A DNA stretch of 64,000 nt from a bacterium (GCA_019751945.1 JAIEMT010000009.1:30953-94952); one strand, 5' to 3'; counted from the first letter of the stretch, positions 24,791 through 34,793 are shown. Notes: a model not told the origin generated them from the sequence alone. Translations and numbers: made by a program.

Positions 24791-25603
24791 ATGAAGTCCC
24801 AACATCTTTATTACCTGACGTTTTTATTTTTAGTGGGGTGCGGCACTGCCGAAAAGAACCCCAACAAACTGGATGAACCCCGGTCCAATAATTCGGAACT
24901 CAACGAGATGCGAGCGCTGGTCTCGAGCCTAAAATCTCGGGTGGAATCGTTAGAAGTCCGACTCGATGGAAACAAAGACTCTAAGGACTCTAAAGACACT
25001 TCAAAAATTTCAGCGGCTCAGGCCGTGCGCGTCGCTCCTCCGGTGAGCGATCAAGCGGGCACTCCCGTCGAACCCAAACCCATCCCTACCGATGCAGAGC
25101 CTGGCTTTGTGAACGACGCTGCTGTCTTGGCTTACCGCCAGGCGCTCATCCTTTATACAGCTCAGAAATATCCAGAATCGGCACTGGGGTTCTCAGGGTT
25201 TCTGGATAACTACCCGGACCACGCGCTAGCAGGCTCAGCTCAATTCTATGTGGGCGAGTCCTATTTTAAACAAAGAGACTATAAGCGAGCCATCACGGAA
25301 TATCGCCACGTCCTTACTTCTTACGATCGCAGCCCTCATGTAGCTGATGCGCTTCATCAGCTTTCGTCTGCAGAAGCCCTGATGGGAAATGCGGAAGAGA
25401 GTCAGAAGCAAAAACAATTACTCAGTCGCCTCTTTCCGCAGTCTCCAGCTGCTGCCGATGCCGCAGCAGTGACTGCGTCTCCAGAGTTTAAACCTGAGCC
25501 TAAACGAGAACCCGATCCGGTTCCGCAAATCGAAACCACCAAGCCGCAAAAAAGTTTGGGTGTAGATGAACCGCCAGCCACGGCTCCATTGGGGGGCACC
25601 TAA
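24791..25603 (+). CDS. cpoB: CpoB/YbgF-like Tol-Pal associated TPR lipoprotein
   Basis: The 270-residue product (ATG 24791) has a lipobox LVGC (Cys at about 18). Next come a short coiled coil (LNEMRALVSSLKSRVESLEVRL) and a low-complexity linker with a KDSKDSKD repeat. The C-terminal TPR set (YPESALGFSGFL, AGSAQFYVGESYFKQRDYKRA) matches CpoB/YbgF. CpoB coordinates peptidoglycan synthesis with Tol-Pal constriction. Classical CpoB has a cleaved signal, whereas this one appears to be a lipoprotein. tolQRAB and pal are not in the window. The gene is first in a plus-strand run to topA. Confidence 0.8.
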   Translation: MKSQHLYYLTFLFLVGCGTAEKNPNKLDEPRSNNSELNEMRALVSSLKSRVESLEVRLDGNKDSKDSKDTSKISAAQAVRVAPPVSDQAGTPVEPKPIPTDAEPGFVNDAAVLAYRQALILYTAQKYPESALGFSGFLDNYPDHALAGSAQFYVGESYFKQRDYKRAITEYRHVLTSYDRSPHVADALHQLSSAEALMGNAEESQKQKQLLSRLFPQSPAAADAAAVTASPEFKPEPKREPDPVPQIETTKPQKSLGVDEPPATAPLGGT

Positions 25604-25606
25604 GAA

Positions 25607-27322
25607 ATGAAGGCAGCGCGAGCTGGGCAGGTGACTTCTTCTCTTGTAGTCATCTGGATCAGCTCCTGGGCTGTTGCTGCTCCGTCGTATTCGAACGGAA
25701 TGAACGAAGAAGAAACCGCGCGAGTCTCAAAACTGCTGAGACCCATTCCGGATGAAGAGTGGAATCAAATCGCGGGCCCTCGGACTTCGGAAACTTACGA
25801 AGTCACCAAAGGCGATACACTTTCAGATGTTTCTAAACGCATGTTTGGAGATCCCAAGTATTGGCCGAAAATTTGGGCCCTCAACAATTCGGGAATCACA
25901 AACCCGCATCGCATTGAACCGCATAATCACATCGCCTTCATGCCTGGGTCAGGAAACTCTCTTCCTTCGGTTGCTATTCAAAAAACGAACGGGACCTACA
26001 TCGCTGCAAATACCGCTAATCAGAACAATAACTCAGTCAATCCTGCTCGCGGTGCGTACCAACCCCCCGAGGCTCAGGATTTTTATAAGGGTGGAGTCAT
26101 TCCACGTACTCCGGGTCGTTCTCAAGAATGGCGCCGTCTTAATCGCCAGAAATGGGAATCGGTTGATATTCAACTTCCTCCCGATGTAGACCCTCAAGGA
26201 TTCTCTAAAAATAATAAGATTATTTTTAAACTACACACCGGCTTTGACCTTCAAGCCATTGCAACCACCTCGTCGCTTCAGTCTATTGGAAAAGTAGTAG
26301 GCTCGCGAAGCAATGCGTTCGAACTGGGCGGCGGAGATCTGATCTACATCGAACCCAGCGGCAACGGCGAGGTCCCGCTGGAAACCGAAAAGACCTATTT
26401 GATGGTTACGGAAGACCAATCCATTACTGGCTCTGTCACGGGCAGAACTGGCCACGGTTATGCCGTCTACGGACGTGTTCGGCTCATTGCTGAACGCGAC
26501 GGTTTGTTCCTCGGTTTCATTACCAATGCTCGCCATCCCATTTCTCGCGGAGTGGCGCTCATTCCGGACATCCCCAAGATTCAGAACGTCGCACCAGTCC
26601 CTGGCCCGAGTCCCATCGAAGCCAGCATGATTGTCAATGTGACGGAAACCAAAACTACCGTTTTCGCTCAGTTTGATACGGTCTACATTGACCGTGGATC
26701 TGAAGATGGCATTCAGCCTGGAATGGTTTTCCGTGCCTACAATTATAAAGATCCCAACACAGATAAAACAGTTACGAGTGCAAACTTCTTGGTGGAAGGC
26801 GACTTCTTAGTCGTCAATGTCACCCCAGAGTTTTCAACGGGCATCATGATTTCAGGTCGGGGACACCTTGAAACGCAAACGAAGGCTGTGTTGCTCACCG
26901 ATGTTTCATCGATCTCGGCACGCCTCGGTGTTCAGAACCGCACGGCGGACGAGCTCAAAAGAAACACCGAACTCGACCAGCTGGATAAGAATAGCCCCGA
27001 TCAGCTGAGCCCCGATGAAGAGCGCGAGCTCCTTCAGCTAGAGAAATGGGATGATACGAGCCCTGAAAAAACTCCGTTCTCACCCGATGAAGCGCTTCCC
27101 GAAGCGCCCATCGAAGGCGCTGGCCCCGAGACCACTCCGCTTCCGGACTCTCCGTCAGATATTCCCGTAGAAGGTGGAGAAGTTCCCGTCACGGGTGATG
27201 AAATTCCGTTGGAAGGAGGCGAAATTCCCGCACCTCCCACGGAGGGTGAAGTCCCCATGACTCCCGCTCCGGATGCCGGTGCACTTCCGGTGGAAGACCT
27301 CCCGATCGAAACCGCGCCTTAA
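25607..27322 (+). CDS. LysM-domain envelope protein with acidic Pro-rich tail
   Basis: The 571-residue product has a signal peptide and one LysM domain (YEVTKGDTLSDVSKRMFGDP at about 64-83, then the YWPKIWALNNSGITNP stretch), so it should bind peptidoglycan. Two beta-rich middle domains follow. The last 75 residues form a Pro/Glu/Gly-rich tail with imperfect repeats such as VEGGEVPVTGDEIPLEGGEIP. It starts 4 bp after cpoB, so it belongs to the same envelope operon. It may be a periplasmic spacer or cell-wall anchor. Confidence 0.8.
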   Translation: MKAARAGQVTSSLVVIWISSWAVAAPSYSNGMNEEETARVSKLLRPIPDEEWNQIAGPRTSETYEVTKGDTLSDVSKRMFGDPKYWPKIWALNNSGITNPHRIEPHNHIAFMPGSGNSLPSVAIQKTNGTYIAANTANQNNNSVNPARGAYQPPEAQDFYKGGVIPRTPGRSQEWRRLNRQKWESVDIQLPPDVDPQGFSKNNKIIFKLHTGFDLQAIATTSSLQSIGKVVGSRSNAFELGGGDLIYIEPSGNGEVPLETEKTYLMVTEDQSITGSVTGRTGHGYAVYGRVRLIAERDGLFLGFITNARHPISRGVALIPDIPKIQNVAPVPGPSPIEASMIVNVTETKTTVFAQFDTVYIDRGSEDGIQPGMVFRAYNYKDPNTDKTVTSANFLVEGDFLVVNVTPEFSTGIMISGRGHLETQTKAVLLTDVSSISARLGVQNRTADELKRNTELDQLDKNSPDQLSPDEERELLQLEKWDDTSPEKTPFSPDEALPEAPIEGAGPETTPLPDSPSDIPVEGGEVPVTGDEIPLEGGEIPAPPTEGEVPMTPAPDAGALPVEDLPIETAP

Positions 27323-27355
27323 TTCTTGGCAGAGGTTTTGCAAATCTCCGCCCCC

Positions 27356-28291
27356 ATGATTCTTTCTGCTGAAAACACCCCCGTCGACCTTTGGAACTTT
27401 CACAAAGACCTCCCCGAGTTTGTCGAAGCCATCGGTGAAGAAGAAAAAATTTTAGAAATCTTTTCACGACTGCCTTCGCGAGGCTTAGCAGTGGTTGGAA
27501 CTCGCACGCCCCAACTCCGCTCCATCAACCTTGTTCAAAAAGCGATTCGAGCTCTTCGGGGTACAGATTTCGTCATCTTGTCCGGATTTGCTCGAGGAAT
27601 TGATCGTGTCGCGCATGAAACAGCGCTAGAAGCGGGCCTTTCTACCGTTGCTATTTTGGGCTGCGGAGTTGACGTGATCTACCCTGAAGAACATCGGCAA
27701 TTAAAAGAAGACATCCTAAAAAATGGCGGCGCATTGGTTTCGGAGTTTCCTGGCGAAGAGATCCCCTACCCGGGAAACTTTCTTCAACGCAACCGTCTCA
27801 TTGCGGGTTGGTCTCAAGCGACTTGGATCGTAGAAGCCCCCCATCGGTCGGGAGCCATGAATACCGCAAAATGGGCAAACGAATTTCATCGAAAGCTTTT
27901 TGCCACCCCATGTTATCCAGGCGACCCTGCCTTTGCTGGCAATCAAAGATTGATCGACCGAGAGCATGCCGAGAACTTTTGGAATGTTTCGAGTCTTGGA
28001 TCTCAATGGTTGGAATTAGCGACGCACGACCTACAGAAGAAAAATGACGCGAACACCTCTTCTGCCGCTCTACGAGCCCCGCGAACAAAGGATGAACAAG
28101 TTCTCTTGAGAAAGATTCGATTGCTTCGCGCCGAACATTCTTCGGTCTTTCCTCAAGATCTTTTGGAATGGGCGATGTCGTTGGGATGGCCTCCGCATCG
28201 CTACTTTGAAACACTCAATCATCTGCTTCAACAGGGCGCCTTGATTGAGAAAAACGGTCTACTCTTGAAAAGTGAAGTCGATTCCGACTAG
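27356..28291 (+). CDS. dprA: DNA-processing protein DprA
   Basis: DprA loads RecA on incoming single-stranded DNA during natural transformation. The protein is about 311 residues and shows the Rossmann-like core: LAVVGTRTP, LSGFARGIDRVAHETAL, ILGCGVDVIYPEEH, SEFPGE, NFLQRNRLIAG and SGAMNTA. The C-terminal region looks like a winged helix (FPQDLLEWAMSLG to the end). ATG 27356 is used. TTG 27326 is possible, but neither has a well-placed ribosome site. It is followed directly by topA, the arrangement common in many bacteria. Confidence 0.92.
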   Translation: MILSAENTPVDLWNFHKDLPEFVEAIGEEEKILEIFSRLPSRGLAVVGTRTPQLRSINLVQKAIRALRGTDFVILSGFARGIDRVAHETALEAGLSTVAILGCGVDVIYPEEHRQLKEDILKNGGALVSEFPGEEIPYPGNFLQRNRLIAGWSQATWIVEAPHRSGAMNTAKWANEFHRKLFATPCYPGDPAFAGNQRLIDREHAENFWNVSSLGSQWLELATHDLQKKNDANTSSAALRAPRTKDEQVLLRKIRLLRAEHSSVFPQDLLEWAMSLGWPPHRYFETLNHLLQQGALIEKNGLLLKSEVDSD

Positions 28292-28324
28292 TGTAAGGTA
28301 TTAAATGAGGAGTCACACCGAATC

Positions 28325-30640
28325 ATGGCCAAGAAAGCCTTAGTCATCGTTGAATCACCATCGAAGGCCAAGTCGATCCAAAAGTACCTCGGGCGAGAGT
28401 ACATCGTCAAAGCGAGTGTCGGACACATTAAGGACCTTCCCAAGTCCAAGCTCGGCATCAATTTGGATAAGAACTTTGAACCGGACTACCAGGTCATCCC
28501 TTCCAAAACGAAGGTGATTGAAGAACTCAAGAAAGCCCAGGCCCTCGTTCCGGAAACCTACCTCGCAACCGACCCTGACCGCGAAGGGGAAGCTATTGCG
28601 TGGCATATTCAGGAAATCCTCAAAGCCAAAGGTAAGAAGTTTCATCGCGTTCTTTTTAACGCCATTACCAAGCAAGCCGTTCTTCAGGCCATGCAAAGCC
28701 CGCAAAAGCTCGACTCCGATAAATACAATGCGCAACAAGCGCGTCGTATTCTGGACCGCCTGGTAGGTTACAAAATTAGCCCGCTGCTCTGGGATAAGGT
28801 TCGTCGCGGCATCTCGGCAGGCCGCGTACAAAGCGTGGCGCTCCGCCTGATCGTCGAACGCGAAGCCGAGATTAAAAAGTTCGTGGCAGAAGAGTATTGG
28901 GAAATTGGTGCTGAGTTTTCTCAGAATCAAAATGAGTTTGAAGCCCGATTGTTCAAAACCAATGGCAAGGACCCGGTTCTTCCAAATCAAAAAGTGGTCG
29001 ATAAGATTATTGCAGACCTCAAAGGTGAAAACTTCACTGTCACCGCCATTGAACAAAAAGAACGTAGCAGAAAACCTGCTCCGCCGTTCATTACCAGCCG
29101 CATGCAACAAGAAGCGGCCCGAAAGTTAGGTTTTAGCGCGAAGAAAACCATGTCGCTCGCACAGCGCCTTTACGAAGGGGTGAACTTGGGGGATATGGGA
29201 ACTGCCGGTTTGATCACCTATATGAGAACCGACTCGGTTCGAATCGATCCGCCAGCTATTCAAGCGGTGCGTGAGTTCATTCGCGAAAAATACGGCGAAG
29301 ACTACCATCCGGAAGAACCCAATTTTTATAAGTCAAAGAAACAGGCCCAAGAAGCCCACGAAGCCATTCGCCCGACTTCGATGGAATACACTCCGGATCG
29401 CGTTCAAAGCTATTTGGAAAGAGACGAATACCGCCTCTACCAGTTGATTTGGAATCGGTTCGTGAGCTCCCAAATGACTCCGGCGATTTACGATCAAACT
29501 TCGGTCGACCTCGTTGCTAAAGATAAATCCGGCAATGAACAGCAATTCCGAGCTACAGGTTCGGTCATTAAATTCCCGGGCTTTACGGCTGTTTATTCTG
29601 AAGGTCAGGATGACGGCGGCGATGAAGACTCCAATAAGATTTTGAAACTCGAACGTCTCAAAGAAGGCGACAAAATGCCTGCGAAGGAATTTTTACCCTC
29701 GCAGCATTTTACCCAGCCCCCTCCCCGTTTCACCGATGCTTCGCTCATTCGGGATTTGGAAGACAAAGGCATTGGTCGCCCGTCGACCTACGCAACCATT
29801 CTCTCCAACTTGCAAGATCGCGAGTACGTTGAAAAACGCGAAGGTCGCTACTGGCCGAGCGAGCTCGGCACGGTTGTCACCGAACTGTTGGTGGCCTCGT
29901 TTCCGGACGTGTTGAACTCCGAGTTTACTGCCGACATGGAAAACCAACTCGACGACATCGAAGAAGGAAAAGCCGATTGGAGAAAAACTCTCGGCAAATT
30001 CTGGAAGCCGTTTGAGAAGACCTTAGAAAAAGCCAAGGCGCAGATGAAGAACGTCAAGCGCCAGGAAGTTCCCACCGACATCGAGTGCAATAAGTGCGGG
30101 CACAAGATGGTCATTAAATGGGGTAAACTCGGCTCATTCTTAGCCTGTTCGAATTATCCGGAGTGCAAGAACACTCAAGACTTTAAGAAGGACGATCAAG
30201 GCAAGATCGTCATCATTCCAAAAGAGTTCACCGACAAGAAGTGCCAGAAGTGCAGCAACCCGATGATTGTGAAAAGCGGGAAGTTCGGAAAATTCTTGGC
30301 GTGCAGTGACTATCCGAACTGTAAATACACGGAAGCTTTCGGCATCGGAATTAAATGTCCAACCTGTAAGGAAGGCGAAATTGTCCAAAAACAATCTCGC
30401 TACAAGCGTCTGTTCTACAGCTGCAATCGTTGGCCCAACTGTAACTTTGCAAGCTGGGATAAGCCGATCGACAAAACCTGTCCGAGTTGTAGTTTCCCCA
30501 TCATGCTGGAAAAAACCACCAAGCGCATGGGCCTAGTCCACAAGTGCAATCAAAAGGCCTGCGGCTACCTCGAAGTCATTGATCCCAACGCGGGTCAAGC
30601 TCCCGTGGATGATAAGGAAGCAGCTGAAGTGGTGTCTTGA
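28325..30640 (+). CDS. topA: DNA topoisomerase I
   Basis: This type IA topoisomerase relaxes negative supercoils. The 771-residue protein has the TOPRIM domain (LVIVESPSKAKSI at the start, DPDREGEAIAWH at 83-94), the active-site tyrosine Y299 in GLITYMRTDS, and four C-terminal four-Cys zinc ribbons beginning near residues 590, 640, 680 and 720. Two of these end in FLACSxYPxC. It follows dprA by 33 bp, and its stop overlaps the ATG of the next gene. Confidence 0.97.
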   Translation: MAKKALVIVESPSKAKSIQKYLGREYIVKASVGHIKDLPKSKLGINLDKNFEPDYQVIPSKTKVIEELKKAQALVPETYLATDPDREGEAIAWHIQEILKAKGKKFHRVLFNAITKQAVLQAMQSPQKLDSDKYNAQQARRILDRLVGYKISPLLWDKVRRGISAGRVQSVALRLIVEREAEIKKFVAEEYWEIGAEFSQNQNEFEARLFKTNGKDPVLPNQKVVDKIIADLKGENFTVTAIEQKERSRKPAPPFITSRMQQEAARKLGFSAKKTMSLAQRLYEGVNLGDMGTAGLITYMRTDSVRIDPPAIQAVREFIREKYGEDYHPEEPNFYKSKKQAQEAHEAIRPTSMEYTPDRVQSYLERDEYRLYQLIWNRFVSSQMTPAIYDQTSVDLVAKDKSGNEQQFRATGSVIKFPGFTAVYSEGQDDGGDEDSNKILKLERLKEGDKMPAKEFLPSQHFTQPPPRFTDASLIRDLEDKGIGRPSTYATILSNLQDREYVEKREGRYWPSELGTVVTELLVASFPDVLNSEFTADMENQLDDIEEGKADWRKTLGKFWKPFEKTLEKAKAQMKNVKRQEVPTDIECNKCGHKMVIKWGKLGSFLACSNYPECKNTQDFKKDDQGKIVIIPKEFTDKKCQKCSNPMIVKSGKFGKFLACSDYPNCKYTEAFGIGIKCPTCKEGEIVQKQSRYKRLFYSCNRWPNCNFASWDKPIDKTCPSCSFPIMLEKTTKRMGLVHKCNQKACGYLEVIDPNAGQAPVDDKEAAEVVS

Positions 30641-31593
30641 TGAAGAAACTGGGGGCGGGATTCTTCTTCAGTCTTTTTGCTTGGGCTCCATCGGTTCATG
30701 CTCATCCCAATGTGGATCTTTTCTGGGATTCCATGGCGTTTGCCATCCAGCATTTCAACGCAGATCATTCCAATGAACTTCGGGTGTTCACTCTCCCTCA
30801 GAAGTACATGTCTCAAGCCCTGCAAGCCATTAGCACCGCTGCACCTGGTATAGAATATGTCACCGAGCTGAATGATCTTTGGCGAGACAGAAAAGACCCG
30901 TTTCAAAATCTTCAGTTCACTATCAAGTCGAATCCGGCCACTGCGCAGGAACAGAACAGGAAGATTGAAAAGACTAAGGTCGCTCTCGAAAATATTTTCG
31001 GCGCTTGCCCCAAAGACCACGCCGTCGAAATGCGAACTCTGGACTATAAAACCTTCGACAACCCTTTCGCAGATTCTCAAACCAGAACGACCTACTACGT
31101 CGACCAGCGCTCTTCAAAAGCGCCGAAGGTTTGTATCAAAGACGCGACCATCGCCAAGATTGCAGAGACAGGAGTTTACCAAGTAGAAGTGACCGATACT
31201 TTGGTCGAACAATCCAAACGAACCTTTGTTGTAAGATTCTCTCTCGCGGTCACCGACTGGCGGGACATGCAGTACATCAAGAGTCGCCTCATCGAGATCC
31301 CCTCCCTCAAAGAGGTTGCTACACAGCTGGAGTTGATTGACTACCGCTCCTTATCAATCGGGAAATGGCGGGGCATTCGACTCAAAGACAGCACGGGGCG
31401 CGCAACTATTCAAGATCCCGTCCGTTTCGATTACTCCCTCGGCTGGAAGGACTGCACCGCCGGTTGCCGCTTCCACCACTATTGGACCGTAGAAGCCACC
31501 CCCACTCTTTTACCGAGCGGAGAGTTCAAATTCGATGTTAAGATTCTCAGTGAACGTGGGGATCCGGTTCCTTCCAATCTGAACCCCAATTAA
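30640..31593 (+). CDS. Secreted protein of unknown function
   Basis: The 317-residue product has a signal peptide (MKKLGAGFFFSLFAWAPSVHA, cleavage after HA). The mature part is polar and mixed alpha/beta with four cysteines (ACPKDH, KVCIKD, and DCTAGC near 275). No known domain is seen. ATG 30640 overlaps the topA stop, so it is translationally coupled to topA. The coupling of an exported protein to topoisomerase is probably just operon economy. Confidence 0.65.
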   Translation: MKKLGAGFFFSLFAWAPSVHAHPNVDLFWDSMAFAIQHFNADHSNELRVFTLPQKYMSQALQAISTAAPGIEYVTELNDLWRDRKDPFQNLQFTIKSNPATAQEQNRKIEKTKVALENIFGACPKDHAVEMRTLDYKTFDNPFADSQTRTTYYVDQRSSKAPKVCIKDATIAKIAETGVYQVEVTDTLVEQSKRTFVVRFSLAVTDWRDMQYIKSRLIEIPSLKEVATQLELIDYRSLSIGKWRGIRLKDSTGRATIQDPVRFDYSLGWKDCTAGCRFHHYWTVEATPTLLPSGEFKFDVKILSERGDPVPSNLNPN

Positions 31594-31607
31594 ACACGGA
31601 TGTTTAA
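31590..31607. repeat. AT-rich inverted repeat after the topA operon
   Basis: TTAAACA and TGTTTAA are separated by CGGA and start inside the stop codon of the preceding gene. There is no T tract, so it is a weak terminator or a binding site. Confidence 0.35.
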
Positions 31608-31764
31608 AGAAAATCGGTCTCTCCTCATTAAAGATCGCCACCTCTCCAGCCTTTACACTGGAACATTTTGGGCCTATAACTTCCTTTCAAGACACTAGAA
31701 GGTGTCCCATCTCTCTGAGTTCTTGATCCTAATCAATTCAATCAGCACACCATGAGGTCCTTAT

Positions 31765-33642
31765 ATGAGGTCAACCCCGATCCTCGTTCGACTTTGGCTC
31801 GCTCTTTTTTTGGCTGTTTTGACTTTGAGTTCAGCGTACTCATCCGATGCCGGCATTTCCTGGACGGATCTTCGAGGGCGCCTCGGAGAAGCAAAAAAGT
31901 TCGTCGCACAGCTTGAAAAGACCTCCGACCAGAAGTCTGCGAACCGTCTTCTTGAAGATTTAAAACTGTCCAAAGAAACTCGACTGATTCTGCTTTCACA
32001 GGTTCTGGTGCTTCAATCCTATATGGGACAACTCGATAGCTATACCTCCATTCTTCCTCTTTTAAAGAACGCCTCCCCAGCAGTTCGAGCTTCTGCTTAT
32101 TTTACGGCAGCATTCGCTTTGAAAAATACGGGCCTTTCTCTTCGAGAGACCTCCCAGCTGGAACGAGCTTACTTTGAAGCACTGGGAAAAGAGACGCAAC
32201 CTGCCCTACAAGAATTGGCTAAGGGGTATGTAAACTACTTTGAAGTGGGCAAGGGTTCGAATCCCCGTGATGTAGACTGGTCTCAGGTCGGACAATTCCA
32301 GTTTCAGATTCTGATGCAAGACTCCTGCACTTACTGCCTTCAGCTTTTGGCAAACCTCAAGACCGATGGATACGGAAATCCAAGTGAAGTTTTTCTCGAT
32401 TATCCCGGAAACCCGCAACTTCCGGTGAAGTTCCTCGACATTGAAAAACTGGATCCTAAATTTTCTAAAATTAAGGACTTCGGAACTCCCACGCTCGTCA
32501 TCACTCGAGGGAAAGACATTCTCGTGCACTCGACCCTTCACTACGGGTTAAATTATTTGGGCATTAAAAAACTGGTTTCAGATTCCCTCCGAGGTATTGC
32601 TCCAAAATCTCCCCCCGCTCGAGATCTCGCATTAGCCAGGGCCTTAGAAGCACGCCCTCGAGTTGATAAGCGTGTCCTTTTGACCAGCTCGGGAGAAGAT
32701 GCGTGGAGCACCCCCATTGCCAATGCAGATACCCTAGTAGAAATTCAAGGCCTGCTTGCTGACTATGAAAGAAGATCGGATTTTTCGCTCATTACCCTTT
32801 TCGGAGCAGGTAACGATAGAACAGAAGCTGACACCTACGAAACTCTGGGAAATCTCATTCCTCGGTTCATAAAAGATGATCGGGTAAAAAGAGAGGGCTC
32901 CTTTACTCCATTAAACGTGAAACAGGTTTTTGAAACCAGTCGGAATCAAGGGGTCCAGAATCTTTTGATGATCGTATTTGGACACGGACAGCGAAAGGGG
33001 GTTCCAACTTGGCAGTCCGGACTCATGACTCCGAATGACTTTACAGCTGTGGACTCTGCTTATCCTGAAGGGTTGAGTGTCTTGCTCAGTGGAACTTGCT
33101 ACGGTGGAGCTTTTGCAAAAAAGCTAAGCTGCGGTTTCTTTGCAGCTCGACCCGACATGCAATCGAGCGGATGTTATGAAAATCCCAACAACCGCACCGG
33201 AAACTATATTCTCAATTTTCTTTCAACACTTCCGAAAGGAAAAAATAATCGTACTGCTGATTGGAATGGAGACGGCACCGTAACACTCGAAGAAGCACAC
33301 TGGTACTCGGTTTTAAATGCCTCCCCTATGGACCGCCCCTATTCCACTCTCGATGCTTTAGCGGACGAATACTTCGAAAAGAAGGGCATTCAACTTCCTC
33401 GCATTCTCTATAGTTCCGACATCAAGGGTATGCTCGAGGCTGGATCGGAGGGAGAATACAAAGTTTTAGAAAAACTCATCGAGCCCGGAGTTGAAAAGGT
33501 CGATCCTTATCCGAAGGTTTTACAAATCGTTCGCCGAATTCGCTATAAGCAGTTAGTCCAAGAAAATCGGGACGTGAATTACGAACGCTTTCTAAAAGCG
33601 AAGAAGTGCGAAGAAACCCCGATTCAAGAATTTGTAAATTAG
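31765..33642 (+). CDS. Secreted thioredoxin-like / clan CD peptidase-like / EF-hand protein
   Basis: The 625-residue product has a signal peptide (LWLALFLAVLTLSSAYS). Residues 40-165 are helical repeats. Residues 175-265 look like a thioredoxin fold, with a CxxC (C188-T-Y-C191) and a likely cis-Pro loop FGTPTLV (P242). Residues 300-450 resemble clan CD (caspase/legumain-like) peptidases: hydrophobic strand then FGHG (H407), and hydrophobic strand then GTCYGG (C445). A canonical EF-hand loop D499-E510 (DWNGDGTVTLEE) follows. The combination suggests a calcium-responsive exported protein with redox and possibly proteolytic parts. All domain calls are by motif only; no close relative is recognised. 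AGG lies about 9 bases before ATG 31765. The stop overlaps that of ddl (shared TTAG). Confidence 0.6.
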   Translation: MRSTPILVRLWLALFLAVLTLSSAYSSDAGISWTDLRGRLGEAKKFVAQLEKTSDQKSANRLLEDLKLSKETRLILLSQVLVLQSYMGQLDSYTSILPLLKNASPAVRASAYFTAAFALKNTGLSLRETSQLERAYFEALGKETQPALQELAKGYVNYFEVGKGSNPRDVDWSQVGQFQFQILMQDSCTYCLQLLANLKTDGYGNPSEVFLDYPGNPQLPVKFLDIEKLDPKFSKIKDFGTPTLVITRGKDILVHSTLHYGLNYLGIKKLVSDSLRGIAPKSPPARDLALARALEARPRVDKRVLLTSSGEDAWSTPIANADTLVEIQGLLADYERRSDFSLITLFGAGNDRTEADTYETLGNLIPRFIKDDRVKREGSFTPLNVKQVFETSRNQGVQNLLMIVFGHGQRKGVPTWQSGLMTPNDFTAVDSAYPEGLSVLLSGTCYGGAFAKKLSCGFFAARPDMQSSGCYENPNNRTGNYILNFLSTLPKGKNNRTADWNGDGTVTLEEAHWYSVLNASPMDRPYSTLDALADEYFEKKGIQLPRILYSSDIKGMLEAGSEGEYKVLEKLIEPGVEKVDPYPKVLQIVRRIRYKQLVQENRDVNYERFLKAKKCEETPIQEFVN

Positions 33643-34742
33643 GGCAGGTATTCGCGCGAGAGATCTTGTTTGCGACGATGGCGTTCCAGCGCAAGTTCAA
33701 TCAAACGGTTGAGAAGTTCCTTATAAGGGACACCAGAGGCTTCCCAAAGTTTAGGATACATGCTGATTTGGGTGAAGCCCGGAAGCGTGTTGATTTCGTT
33801 TAAATAGAATTTGCCACTGTTCTTATCTAAGAACATATCGACACGGGCCATGCCCTCACACTCCAAGGCAGTAAAGACATCGCGAGCAATTTTCTGAGCC
33901 TGCTCAACCTGTTTCGCATCGAGCTTCGCCGGAATCATCAAGTGTGCGCCGTTCTCATCTAAATATTTTGCTTCGTAAGAATAAAACTCATGGGTGGGCG
34001 CAATCTCACCCGGAATGCTGACCAAAGGGGGCTCACCTTCTTTAGCATTCTCTAAAACCGAAACTTCAATTTCCCGAGCGGCGATCGCTTTCTCAATTAA
34101 AACTTTGCTGTCGTACTTAAACGCATCAGAAAGTGCTGGCGCCAAATCTGTGGTCGACTTCACCTTATGAACACCCACGCTCGAACCCATGTTGGACGGT
34201 TTCACGAAACAGGGAAACCCAATCTCTTTTTCTACCAGAGCGCCGACCTTCTTCGGGTCCTTCAGCCACTGACCCTTTTTAGCAACGACGTAGGGAACCA
34301 CCGGAATACCCGAGTCCCGCGCCAGGCGTTTAGCCACGTCCTTATCCATGCCTACAGCTGAAGCCAAAACCCCACTTCCAACATAGGGAAGTTCTGAAAG
34401 TTCTAGGAGCCCCTGAATGGTCCCGTCCTCACAAAGAGGGCCGTGCATGATGGGAAAAATGACGTCCAAACTGCCTTCACTTTTCGAAACCGGATAGCTG
34501 GGAAGGGCCATCTCTGGCCCGTCTTGGGCGATTGACAAAGTTTTTGGAGAGTCCTGAATCAGCTTCATACTCCCAACATGCCACCGACCCTGTTTGTCAA
34601 TTCCGATAGGCAGGATGTCGTAGCGGCTCGTATCCAGGTTCTTAATAACGGAAGCTGCGGACTGGAGGGAAATCTCGTGCTCTCCCGACCGCCCCCCATA
34701 AAGCACGCCGACTCGAAGTTTCTTTTTTCCCGAACTCATCAT
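33639..34742 (-). CDS. ddl: D-alanine--D-alanine ligase
   Basis: Ddl makes the D-Ala-D-Ala dipeptide for peptidoglycan. The 367-residue ATP-grasp protein has GVLYGGRSGEHEISLQSA at the N-terminus, the ATP-grasp loop FVKPSNMGSSVGVHKV and the metal/substrate motif LNEINTLPGFT. Two adjacent ATGs (34742 and 34739) are possible starts, and neither has a good ribosome site. The gene is transcribed divergently from glutamate dehydrogenase and is tail to tail with the thioredoxin/clan CD gene. Confidence 0.95.
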   Translation of the reverse strand: MMSSGKKKLRVGVLYGGRSGEHEISLQSAASVIKNLDTSRYDILPIGIDKQGRWHVGSMKLIQDSPKTLSIAQDGPEMALPSYPVSKSEGSLDVIFPIMHGPLCEDGTIQGLLELSELPYVGSGVLASAVGMDKDVAKRLARDSGIPVVPYVVAKKGQWLKDPKKVGALVEKEIGFPCFVKPSNMGSSVGVHKVKSTTDLAPALSDAFKYDSKVLIEKAIAAREIEVSVLENAKEGEPPLVSIPGEIAPTHEFYSYEAKYLDENGAHLMIPAKLDAKQVEQAQKIARDVFTALECEGMARVDMFLDKNSGKFYLNEINTLPGFTQISMYPKLWEASGVPYKELLNRLIELALERHRRKQDLSREYLP

Positions 34743-34764
34743 TTACAGATTACCATTCCCGTGG

Positions 34765-34793
34765 TTGATTCGCAGCCAAAAGCTGAGTAAAGT
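34765..34793 (+). promoter_or_regulatory. Sigma-70-type promoter of glutamate dehydrogenase
   Basis: TTGATT and TAAAGT are 17 bases apart, each four of six to consensus. AGGAGA at 34,805-34,810 gives a good ribosome site seven bases before ATG 34818. Confidence 0.45.
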
